Assembly: GCA_029339195.1 (NCBI GenBank)
Contig: JAPTJF010000110.1
Span: 84,108 to 148,107, forward strand
DNA: 64,000 nt
From: Micractinium sp. NFX-FRZ
Lineage: Eukaryota > Chlorophyta > Trebouxiophyceae > Chlorellales > Chlorellaceae
Direction: 5' to 3'
The notes beneath the pieces were generated by a model, which searched no databases, was not told the DNA's origin, and saw only the letters and a list, made by a program, of their open reading frames with translations. The translations under genes were made by a program, and so were the position numbers. Shown here in pieces: positions 13,811-24,147 of the stretch (position 1 is its first letter; every line of letters starts with the position of its first letter).

Positions 13811-15697
13811 CGGGGCACCCGTGTGCCGTGCCCTGGTTGACCACAGCATGCTGTTGGCGCAGCAGCTGCGCTGGCAAATGGCACACACGGCCAATGGGGC
13901 GACCAGCAACCTGTTGATCACTTCGTGGTGTGGGAGCGCCCCCTGCCCGGCCCCGCAATCCTTTGCCGCTTGCGCATCGCGGCAGCGGGCGGGCGCCACC
14001 AGGGCGCGCCTTTCTGGTTCCCGCCCCTCCCGCCTTTTACACCCCCTCTAGCTTCCCCGCTTGCTGCGCCCCTGCTCCCCTTCCTTGCCTCTCCCACGTC
14101 TCTCTCGCGCGCTCTGGAAGCTCTGCTCCCCTCCCCGCCACTGCTGTCCCAATCCCACCCACACTTGCCCCATGCAGCTGACACTGCTGCTGCGCCCCCT
14201 GACCCAACTGACCCAACTGACTGCAACTCTTCCATGTAACTTGCTGGCACCGCACCATTGGTAGCACGGCACACAGAGCACAGGCTGGGCCGAGCTGGGC
14301 TGCGCTGGCCAGCACCCCGCCCCACCCTTCACTGCGAGGGGGGCCCAGCTGCTCTCAATCTGTGCATAGGTGTGCCCCCGGCCTGCTCCGTGGGGTTGCA
14401 TGCAACTGGGCAGCAGGCAGCAGGCACACACCGGAATCTGCACCCCGCCGGCCCAGTGCAACACTGCCCGCTGAGCTCCCCCCCCCTCTTGTCCAAGCAC
14501 ATGAATCAACCCGCCGCCCAGCCTCCCCCGCGCTGTGTTGTGCCCTGTTCTGTGCTCCCCTCAGCAGCGGCCGTTAGCTGGCAGCTATTACACCAGTCAG
14601 TTGTTGGCACACATTGGTTCGTATGGGCAGGACGGTGGCTGGGGGCCCAGAGGTGGCATCAGTAGGTAGGTAGGCGGGTATGTCTGCAGTGTAGTATGGG
14701 CGGGGAGCTGGGGAGGCACAGTTCTGCAGGCTGCGTGCGGCTGGAACGGGGGGAGGTAGGGCTAGGCGAGCGAGCAGTGAGGTCTTGAGAGGGGTGGCTT
14801 TCTGTGTCGGCACAGCGCGGGCATCGGGGCTGAGGGGGAGAGAGGGAGTGTGGGGAAGGGTGACGGGGCGGGGGGCGGTAGGTAGCGTAGTATCAATGCG
14901 GTGGGGCTCATTTGTTGGTGGGGGGGCAGAGGGCAGAAGGAGTGAGGGTGGCCCGATGCCTCTATGCAGCGTGCGCCGGCGGCATACGAGGGGCAGTAGG
15001 TAGGTAGGTAAGACACGAAATGAAGCCATGAGTGCGAAATATTAGATAGTGCGGGGGGCCCGTTGGCGGCGGGGCTTGGAAAAGCGGGGAATGGGCCGGC
15101 TGAAATGGCGCGGCGGTAGCAAACAAGGAGCGGGGTCGGGAACAGGGGCGGCAGCAGTGTTGAGCCGCCTGGCACGGGGTGGTTGGGGCGCACAGCCGGT
15201 GGGCTGGGCGGCAAGGATGCGTGACGGGGGGAGGGGGTGCTTGGGGGAAAAGAGAGCGAAAATTAGGCGAGCGGGGCGGGGGATTGGCCGAGAGGATTGG
15301 TGCTGAGCTCTGGAGGGTGCCGACTGGGATGGGATGGGCGTGGGGCCGGGCGGATGGTGTGAGGGGGTGGAAATTGGTATCCAAGAGGTTTCGAGGGAGG
15401 GCAGGCATGGGGATAGCAGATCTGAGGGTGGGGGGCGCAGAGAGGCATGTGAGGGCGGAGGGTACAGGGCCGGGCGGGGGATGAGAGTAAGCGCACCCGG
15501 CAGCAACAAAGCCAATGAGCGGCAGGGTACAGCCACCGCAGCAGAGCACGGCATGGGGAGGGTGCGTGCTTCTGAGGCCGGCAGGCCGGAGCGGCGGCGG
15601 AGCACCGCGCACTCAGCGGTGCACGTGCCGCCAGCCAGCGTACAAAGCTGTGGGCCCGCCCCCGGCTGTCAGCTCGGTCGGTTCAGGCCAGGTCAGC
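13811..15697. other. Convergent intergenic: 3' UTRs of ARL1 and the Gln-rich gene
   Basis: No coding exon was recognised. To about 14.66 kb the plus strand is C-rich; from about 14.69 kb to 15.5 kb it is strongly G-rich. Short GGTA runs lie near 14662 and 14998. The switch suggests two long, pyrimidine-rich 3' UTRs meeting near 14.68 kb (inference). Confidence 0.5.
14235..14239 (+). terminator. Candidate TGTAA poly(A) signal of ARL1
   Basis: TGTAA lies 425 nt past the ARL1 stop, within the C-rich half of the convergent spacer. Confidence 0.35.
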
Positions 15698-17528
15698 TCA
15701 CTTGGACGGTCCGAAGAGTGCACAGGCAGCAAAGGAGCCGTCGCCGGGCACGTGCAGCGGCGCGGGGTAGGGCAGGTGGTAGAAGGCGCCGGGCTGCGCC
15801 ACCATGCTGTGCGGCATGCCCTGCCCGCTGCCCTCCCCCGCCATGCCGGCGCGTGGCATCACCTTCATGCGCTTGGGGGAGCGCGGCTGCAGGCCCGCGT
15901 CCTGCTGAGCCTGCTGCGCCGCCTGCTGCTGCGCGTGCGCCTGCATCTGCAGCTGCATGTGCAGCTGCGCTGCCGCCTGCTGCTGGTGGTGCACCTGCAT
16001 CTGCTGCTGCTGCGCCTGCTGCTGCTGCAGGTGCTGCGCCTGCGCCTGCTGCTGCTGCGCCTGCTGCTGCGCCGCCTGCGCCTGCTGTGCGGCCTGCGCC
16101 TGCGCCTGCGCAGCGGCCGCCGTGGGGCCCCGCCGCCGCGGCTTGCTGCCGCCGCCGTTGCCCCGCCCGCTCTCCATCAGCACCAGCTGCATCTGCTCCT
16201 TGAGCTCCGCCACCTCAAGCGACAGCTGGCACACCTGCTGCATGCTGCTGTCCTGCAGCGTGGCCAGCTGCACCAGGGACGCCTTGGCTGCCGCCGCCTC
16301 CTCCTGGGCCGCGTTGGCGCTGGAGGCGGCCGACCGGCCCTGCTTCTGCAGCTGCCGCAGGCTGGTGGCCACTTGGGAGGCCCAGTGGTGCATGGACTGC
16401 ACATATGACAGCTGCCGCTGCTGCTCCGTGGCCTGCGCCGCCATCTGCTGCTGCACACGGGACAGCTGCTCCAGCAGGGCCTCCGCGCTGGGGCCGCCCC
16501 AGGCGGGCGGGGCGGGCGCTGCGGGTGCTGGCGCCGGCGCCGGCGCGGGCGCTGCAGCTGCGGGCGCTGCCGTGCTGGCGGGGGGCTGGGAGGCGGAGGG
16601 GTCGCTGCTGCCGGGCAGCTGCTGCAGCGGCATGCTGCCGGCCAGCATGGCGGCGATGGCGGAGGAGAGCAGGGGGACGGAGACCGAGGTGCCCGCGCCG
16701 CTGACGGCGGCGTGCATGCCATTGGCGCAGGGGGCGGAAGCTGGGGCTGCCGCGGACGCTGGGATGGCTGAGGAGACGCCTGGCAGGCCTGGCGGCTGGG
16801 GGAGCACCGGGGCTGGCACCGCCGTGGGCCACGTGGTTGTGGCCGCCGCCGCTGCTGCCGATGGCTGCGCCGTGCCTGGTGCCACCTGCTGCTGCGCCTG
16901 CGCCTGCTCATGCGCCTGCTGGCTGGGCGGGGCCGCGCTAGACACCGGCGCCTGCTGCCCCTCGCTGCCTGGCTGCCCAGAGGCGGCGGTGCCGACGTCG
17001 GCGCGCGCTGCAGCCTGCGCGCCTGCAGAGCCGCTGCAGGGGGTGGCTGCCTGCGCCGTGTGTGCCAGCGCTGGGCTGTCCTCGTCCTCTTTGGAGGGGG
17101 AGGCGGTGGCCGATGCGGCGGGCACCGCCAGCACCCGCCCGCCTGGCAGCGTGGCCTGCTGCTGCTCCTGGCGGTGCATCAGGTCGTGCAGCAGGGCCTG
17201 TACGTCCTGCATGGACGACGGCCGCGGCTGCACCTCGCAGTCAACCACGGCGGTGGCGGGGGAGGACGGCGGCGGCGGTTCGGCGGACGCACAGGGCGGG
17301 ACGCTGGGCGGCCTGGCTTGTGGCGCCTGCGGGCGGGGAAAGGTCACGAACGAGGGCAAGGTTGACGAAGCAGCGATGAGCAGCGAGCGAGAGGGAGTGG
17401 GAGGGGCAAAAGACTCGCACAGGCGAGGGCCAGCACACCACTACCACAAGGTGGGTGCCCACCTGCTGTGGGGCGAGCCCCCAGCCCGGACCGGGCCCGC
17501 CATCAGCGGGAAGGACGGCAGACTGCAT
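15698..17528 (-). CDS. Gln/Ala-rich coiled-coil protein of unknown function
   Basis: Two exons, 17528-17463 and 17326-15698; 564 aa, phase 0 junction, GT-AG. The first exon gives MQSAVLPADGGPGPGWGLAP before the junction. The long frame has no ATG at its open 5' end, which is why an upstream exon is needed; starting instead at the internal ATG at 17212 would give about 504 aa. Residues about 60-80 hold an amphipathic stretch (MQDVQALLHDLMHRQEQQQ). A central Ala/Pro-rich section precedes a predicted coiled coil (LLEQLSRVQQQMAAQATEQQ and the following 130 residues). Next come a basic patch KPRRRG, a long Gln/Ala tract, and a C-terminal proline-rich segment ending FGPSK. No domain is recognised. 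A nuclear or transcription-related role would fit the composition but is speculation. Confidence 0.65.
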
Positions 17529-18516
17529 TCGTGGATTGGAGAGATCGCTGGGCGCCCTTGCGTCGCTTTCACTTCTCCATGCGTGTTGGTGTCAAGGGAA
17601 GGGCACGAGGTCTGTGTGCGAGGGATGTCCAGGCGCCACGGGGGGCGGGATCCAATGAAGAACGCGGGGTAAAGACAGGCGGAAGGTGCCGAGAGGGGGA
17701 GGCACAGAAGGCGGACACCCCTGCCAGGCTGGCGGGGCGCCGGCGTGGGAGGGTCCTTGCTTTGATCTCCCAAGGCAGGCCGTGCAGCCGGGTGCCACTG
17801 CCCGCTCTGCACCTGCAATCCACTCTACCCAGTGTGGGTCACAGGCAGCAGCAGGGCGGGCCAGGGACGCACCAGTGTGGGCGGGTGGGAGGGTGCGGGT
17901 GTGATACCCACCCACGTGGGTGCCTGGTGCGAGGGTTGCAGCGGACCGGTGACAAAATTACACAGGTGGAGGGGGGCGAATTAACATGCAGTACCAATGG
18001 AGGAAGCAGTGCACCAAGGATTGGGGGACAGTTCAAGCGCAGTGCTGGGGGGAGTGAAGTGAGCGTGGGGGAGGTGAGCGGGGGTGGGCCGTGGGGGTGC
18101 GGGGTGGGAGAGAAAGGCCGCTCGAGTGTGTGGTTGCCAGCAGGCGGGCACCGGGCCCGGCCCGCCAGCAAGCATGCCTCCACATATATGCATCCATCAG
18201 TAGTGTTCTATCAATCAATCATTCGTTCATCGCTATCATGTGGGTACCCCAGCCCGCTGGGGCAGCCAGGCGGCAGCTGGGAACGGGCACAGCCTCCAAC
18301 AGCCTCCGGCAGCCCTGCAACCAGGCCACATGGGCTGGCCGCACGCACAACATCACGCCACATCATATCCACTTGTTCCCAGCCAGGCCCAGGCGGCAGG
18401 GCCCACTCTGTCACAACATGCGTTTTAGCTGCCATGCTGCTGCTTGCCACAGCTTGCCGTCCTGGGGGCGGGGCGCCGTGCTGGTGGCCCTTGATCAGTC
18501 AGCCCGTCCTGAGCTG
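17529..18516. other. Intergenic: promoter of the Gln-rich gene and 3' UTR of the prolyl hydroxylase
   Basis: No exon was recognised on either strand. A 475-codon plus-strand open frame crosses this region but also overlaps the prolyl hydroxylase exons antisense and has no motif. Confidence 0.5.
17958..17962 (-). terminator. Candidate TGTAA poly(A) signal of the prolyl 4-hydroxylase gene
   Basis: A minus-strand TGTAA lies 555 nt past the stop at 18517. Confidence 0.3.
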
Positions 18517-21288
18517 TCACAGCTCGCCGTCGTGCCCCTGCGGGCGGTACTCGAAGAATTCGGCGCACTTGCCGCACGACTTGATGCAGTGGCCGGGGCG
18601 GTCCCTGCTGCCAATCATGAACTCGACGTTGTTGGTGCACTCGCCTGCAGGTGGGGCAGTTGTGAGGGAAGAGGCGGGAGAGGCAGGAAGACAGGGGGTG
18701 AGGGTGACAAAGTACGACTCAGTATCCAGTCCCATTGCTGCCAACGTTAGCGGGTCGGGCCGGGCGGGGCCGCAGCACCCCAAGCAGGGATCAGAGGCCG
18801 CACGTGCCGCACCACCGCCCAGCCCCTCCCTCGGCAAGGCTCAAGAACAGCCACCCCCTGTGCAACTCGAGGGGTACCATCCTGCCATGTGTTAGTGCAA
18901 CTCACTGTTGCCGGCCCACGACTCGCATGCGGCGTCCAGGTCCTTGCAGTCCGGGTAGTCCTGGTCCACCTGCAGGCGGCAGGCGTTGCATTGATGGCTC
19001 AGATTACTGTGCTGTGGGGAAAGGTCATTCTCCACTACACGGGGTGCAGTGAGGGCAGTGCTGGTCCACCTGCAGGCAGCAGCAGCGGTTGGCGGTCGAT
19101 TTGCAGCTCAGACGAAGGTGGAGGAAGGTGTGATGGTCCCACCATATGCTTCTTTGATGGTTGGCGAACCAGGATAGGCCTCATGCCCCCCCCCGATGTA
19201 GCGGGGCGCTCCCCCCCGCCCATATTGGGAGAGGTCAGGCTGAGTTGAAACGTGCCTGCTTGGCAGGCGTGCACAAGGGCCGGCTGCGCCAGCCAGGCAC
19301 TCCGCCCCGCCCTTGTGTGGCCCCTCTCAGGGGCGCAGCCCTGCCCCAACCCTCTGAAGGCCCTCCCGCTGACTCAGGCCCCACCCTCAGGGCCTCTCAC
19401 AGCCCCGCTGCCCACGCACACAAACGCGCACGGCACGGGGGGGGGGCCTTTGTTATTTGTTTATTTTTTACACCCACCCACCCCACCCACACGCTCACCT
19501 GCGTGACCTGCTCGATGCGCTGTGGCTGCTCGTCTCCCACGGAATAATGCCCGACGTGTACCCATTTGGGGGCAGACCTGCGGGGCAGGGCAGCATGTGT
19601 AAGTGCGCTGTGTGTGCTGTGTGTCGGCCCTGTGAGGGGAAGGCCACGTGGCAGGGGTGGCAGTGGCGGGCATCGGTGCAGCAGGTGCCGGGAAGGGTGG
19701 CGAGCTGCAGGCCACCCCCACCGGCCCGATCGCGACTGCCCCCAAACCAACCACTGTGAGACCTGGTGTACACAGCACAGCACAGCACAGAACAGCACAG
19801 AACAGGCCTCCTTACCATTTGATGCCCTTGATCACGGGGCTGCGGGAGGGGGCAGGCAGGGGGCAGGCAGGGGGATAAGCTGCAGCGCTGTGCAGGGTGG
19901 GGAGCGGGTGCAAGCCGGCAGGGGAACACAAAACAGAACGAGCCGGGGGCAGCAGTGGCGTGCACACGGGGCATGCAGAGGGACCAGCAAGCAGGCAGCA
20001 AGGGGATGACGAGATGGGAAGCTCTGGGCTGCTGCCGGCCTGGGCCTCAGTGCCTGGAAGCGCCAGCTGGAAGTGCCAGCTGGGAGCAACAGCTAGGGGT
20101 GCCAGCCGGCAACTCGGCTGCCTCCGCTCACTCCCCACGCTCGCGCTCACCACGCGGTGTGCAGCGACAGGCGCTCCAGCTCGCCATTGGGTTTGATGGA
20201 GTGGAACAGCACGGCGTTGCCCTTCTTGGGCTTGGCGGCCAGCACCTGCGGTCAACAAGTTGTGGAGGTGAGGTGATGGGACCCTTCGGTAGTTCAGAGT
20301 GACCGGCTGCCTTGTGGGGCAGGAAAGATGCTCAGCCCGTGCATGCTGCACCCCGCTTGACATATTCATACACCATGTGTGCTTGTGTGACGACGTCAGT
20401 TGCAACTGCAAAGCCTGCCGCTCCCAGCACCTCCCCACCCAGCCAGCCCCCACCTTGCGTGCGCATTCGCTGAACTCCGGGCCGTTGTCGCCGCCGGGGG
20501 CGGGGATGTTTGGGAAGCCTGCAGGAGGAGTGGGGGGTGGGGGAGAGGCGCAGGGTGCAGGGGCCGGTTGGCAGGTCAGCGAGGCGTGGGGAAGGGGAGC
20601 CGCAGCACGGGCGGCGTGCTGTTGGGCATGCCGGTCCCATGGGTCAGCAGAGCATGGTATGTGAGGTGGCGAGCACGCGCAGCAGCCAAACAAAGGCAGC
20701 TCAGCAGGCTGACAGCTGGCCGGAAGGCAAGCCAGGGCAGGCAAGCCGAGGCAGGCTGCTCACATGTCTCGCCCCCCTCCTCCACGTCATTCAGATACCT
20801 GCACAGCATGCCACAGCGCAGCACAGCATGCCACGTCACAGCGGTGAACATGCCACAGCACAGCCCGGCACAGCACAGCACAGCGCAATGCAGCATCGCC
20901 ACGCCGTAGCACAGCACACAGCACAGCACAGCCATGCGGGGCCGCCTCTGCCCACCTCCGGGGCAGTGCAGCAAAGTTTAGCAGCACCGGGGCTCCCTCC
21001 CTCCCTGCCTGCCTCCCTGCCTGCCTGCCTGCTCCCCTCCCTGTGGGCCTCACATGAGCACGGTGAGGTAGCGGTTGCCGCCGTTCTCGGTTCCCTCCTT
21101 GTGGAAGAAATAGTGTGCGCCAGGGGGAAGGGGAGGATGGGCACGGGCGGGGCAGGCAGGCGGGCGGGAAGGAGAAGGAGTCAGATACGCGCAGGTAAGG
21201 GCAAGCGTCTGGACGGGGCAGCCAGCCAGCCAGCCAGCGCAGGCAGCGCAGCAGCCCAGCAGTGTCACTCGATGCAGCGTTGCGGTGG

Positions 21289-21324
<36 letters not shown>

Positions 21325-24147
21325 TGGGCAGGCGGGCAGGCAGGCGGGCAGGCGGGCAGGCAGGCAGGTGGGTGATGGCAGCGCAGCACAGCAAGGCAGG
21401 GAGCAGAGGTACTCATCATAGTGGCGTGCAGAGGCGGGAGGGGTGGGGGTCCGGGAGAAGACAGGGGGCAGAGGGAGGGAGGCAGGCAGGGAGGTCAGAT
21501 AGGGCGGTGGTGCCGCAGGGCTGCCAGGCACTGGCCCCAATGCCGTGCACACAGCATGGCAGACCGCGCACACTGCCCGGCAACAGATGCCGTACTGCCC
21601 AGCCATCAGATTCTGCAGACAGCAGCAGCTTGTGCGGGCTGCCAGGCGGAGCCTGCGCCAAGCGGGCGGTCACATGCCCTGGCAGGCGGCCAGCCACCCG
21701 CACTCATCTTCGTACTCCTGACCCTTCTCGTAGCGCTGCACGCACAACCAGGGGAGGCAGGGGCGGTGTGTGTGTGTGTGGGGGGGGGGGGGGGTGGATG
21801 CGGGTGACGAGATGCGCAGCGCAGGGCTGCCAGCCGCAAGCGGTGGCACAGCCTGTACCAATGCGAAGCCCTGCCCTGCCAGACCAAATTTGCAGCCCCC
21901 CTTGCCTTCCGAACCAGCCCCTCTTTTCTTGCCGCACCCCGGACTTCCCGCCTGGTCCCTCCCGGCCGCCACCCCACGCAGCTGCCCCACCCGTTGCCGT
22001 CCTCACCAGCACTTGCATGCCCTCCCCGTTGCCCGCAGGCATCAGCGTCCACTTGGCGATGCGCGCCTCGATGCCGGCAATCACCGGGTCCTGGCCCCGC
22101 TCAAGGAACATGCCCTGCACTTGAATAAGAAATAATGGTACACTGTTTGCAGTGGAAGCAGAATGCCGCGGTCCAGGAACATGCCCTGCACTCGCATTGC
22201 AAAGACAACCGCAAACGTAAGGCTGTCCAGTGCAGTTATGATTTGCAGTGAAGAGCAAAGTGGCAGCAACCATGCGGTCGTGCCCACTCGCCAGGTAGCA
22301 TGCCCCGCAGCAGGACCTGCAGTGGGGGTGTGCGCACCTGAAGCAGCCCCAGGCGCCTGCCCAGCCTGCCAGCCGCCAGTCGAGGGAGGGGCCGCATCTG
22401 CTCAACCCCACCTGCCCAGGCTGCCCGCCGCCGCCCCGCCCCCACCCCGCCCTTGCCCACTGATGGGCTGGCAATTCCCCACTTCGCACCCCACCCCACG
22501 CTGCCCAGGGGGTCGCCTTCGCACCTTGGAGGTTCGCACGTTTGAGATGTCCTCCTTGCCTGATTCGGTGTCAACCACGCTGCGCAGCGGGGATGAGGGA
22601 CGGCGGCTTGGAGCAGGGCATTCAGGAGAGATGTGGGGCAGGGTGCAGAGGTGAGGGAGTGCAGGAGGGGCATCATGTGGGGGTGGAGGGGCGGGGACAA
22701 CGGGGGCACAGCCAGGCACCAGGCTGGCCGGGGCAGGGCAGGCAGGGAGAGGGGGCCCGTCACAGTGGAGCTCAGCTACAGCAGCAGGGCCATGATGCAG
22801 CGACAGTGGCCCAGAGCCGGGCTACGCGGCCATGCTGCCCAGCATGGCCTGGGGTGCTGTGCTCTGCCTGCGCTGCAGGGCAAGGCGGTGCTTCACTGGG
22901 CGTGGGTCCACTTACCCCGAGCGCTCCAGCTTGGGTTCGGCCAGGCTGATGATGTAGTCGCACTCTGCACACACAAGGCAGAGGAAGCAGCCGCAACGAG
23001 CTATGTAACATAGAGGCGCAAGAGTTGTGAGAGGTGGGTGCACGCCAGGCGGGGAGGAGATTTGATAAGCAACGCATGCAAATCAGGTGACAGCGCGGCA
23101 AACAAGGGTTGCAGGGTTTGTGAGAGGCAAGGGAGGGCGCTGGGGTGGACAAAGCGCACGAGTGTACATTGCACCGTGCCGCCGCTGCACGGTAGCGGGT
23201 GGACACACGAGTGCCTGCCTGCCTGCCCGCCCGCCCGCCTGCCTGTCTGCCAAGGCTGCCTACGCCGCCCCACCCTGCCCCCGACGGCGTTGAGGAGGTT
23301 GTGGCCACACGGCTACACCCCACCAAACACATGAAGCTGCAGTGACCCTTGATATTGCGAATGCCCTGGCTGATGCATAAGCAGCACTCACCCTCGTCGG
23401 TCAGGAAGTTGTGGTACAGAAAAATGCGCCCCTCCTCGCTCAGCACCTGTGGGCCAGGGGAAGGTGTGTTGACACACTTGTGTGAGAGGCATGGACTGCA
23501 GGAAGACGCGCCCCTCCCCGCTCAAACAATGTGTTGCAGGGCACAAACAGACACAGCAGGGGCAGGGGGCGGGGAGACTCAGGTGCAGGGTCGGGGGGGC
23601 ACACACACACGCGGTGCAGAGTAGTCCCGCTAGCGAGTGAGGAGCGGGCAGGCAGCCGCGTGGGCTGGCGCTGGGGCGGCGGCATGCAGCGGCGAGTGCG
23701 GCCTGCGGTATCACCGCTCAACTGCCCAGCCTGGCGCATGCGCAGCGGCTTCATGTGCAAGTGATCACACTCCATACACTTGCACACACACCTGAATTCG
23801 TGGAGAGCGCGCAGGGTCACACTCTGGCGCCTGCAGGCAGCTGGCAGTCTCGTTGCCGGCGGCGGCGGCGGCCACGCCGCCAGTGGCAGTGGGGTCTGCA
23901 GCGGGTAATGGCCGCGGAGCTCAGGAACCATCTGCATTTGGTTCCCACCTTCACTAGGGCCCCGTACGCCTGGTCTGCCCTCGCTGCACGGCGCCGCGGC
24001 CCCCCGCCTCCCCGCACTGCGATCCAAGCGGTGGCCCAAACCCAAACTCCCATTGCACCTTCCCTCCTCACATGCAACTGTATCGGCCGTCTTTGCATGG
24101 GCGCAGCGCGCTAGGATCAGAAGCAAGCAAACGGCGAGCGTCCGCAT
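18517..24147 (-). CDS. P4H: Secretory prolyl 4-hydroxylase with a C-terminal ShKT domain
   Basis: Sixteen-exon model, 328 aa: 24147-24059, 23830-23788, 23446-23392, 22964-22916, 22579-22525, 22114-22007, 21735-21708, 21425-21417, 21114-21054, 20798-20764, 20518-20454, 20245-20151, 19839-19816, 19577-19499, 18969-18906, 18644-18517. A signal peptide (MRTLAVCLLLILARCAHA) opens the protein. The Fe(II)/2-oxoglutarate dioxygenase core follows: IFLYHNFLTDEECDYI, RTSKGMFLERG, then H144-Y-D146, YLNDVEEGGETCFPNIP, and distal H228 with K238 (HTACPVIKGIKW). An ShKT module with six Cys (273, 280, 289, 306, 310, 313) ends the protein. The family hydroxylates proline in the ER/Golgi, as in wall glycoproteins. 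Exons 7-9 need two AT-AC introns to give the consensus GQEYEGHYDYFF. The exon 2 donor and exon 3 acceptor are ambiguous by a few bases. Confidence 0.85.
18957..19082 (-). repeat. 100-bp-offset duplication of the acceptor of P4H exon 15
   Basis: CTGGTCCACCTGCAGGC at 18961 recurs at 19061, exactly 100 bp away. It covers the first codons of exon 15 (Val-Asp-Gln) and the CAG acceptor on the minus strand. Confidence 0.7.
21287..21370. repeat. (GGCA)n microsatellite in a P4H intron
   Basis: About 20 units of GGCA with GGCG/GGTG variants, inside the intron between exons 8 and 9 of the prolyl hydroxylase model. Confidence 0.9.
22089..22197 (-). repeat. Duplicated acceptor and 5' end of P4H exon 6
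   Basis: AGGAACATGCCCTGCACT occurs at the true exon 6 start (about 22104-22121) and again at about 22174-22191. The upstream copy would encode GMFLDRG instead of GMFLERG. Confidence 0.75.
23415..23530 (-). repeat. Degenerate copy of P4H exon 3 within the preceding intron
   Basis: The exon 3 sequence coding LSEEGRIFLY has a diverged copy near 23500-23525 that would read LSGEGRVFLQ. Confidence 0.6.

Noticed and set aside
17212..17359. Single-exon start for the Gln/Ala-rich gene at 17359
   Set aside because: The codon there is TTG, not ATG; a GT-AG intron to an ATG exon at 17528-17463 gives a better model.
15957..17672. Plus-strand 571-codon Cys-rich open frame
   Set aside because: Exact antisense of the Gln/Ala-rich exon; the Cys/Leu runs are reverse-complement CAG codons.
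17468..18895. Plus-strand 475-codon open frame
   Set aside because: Crosses P4H exons antisense and non-coding spacer; no recognisable domain.
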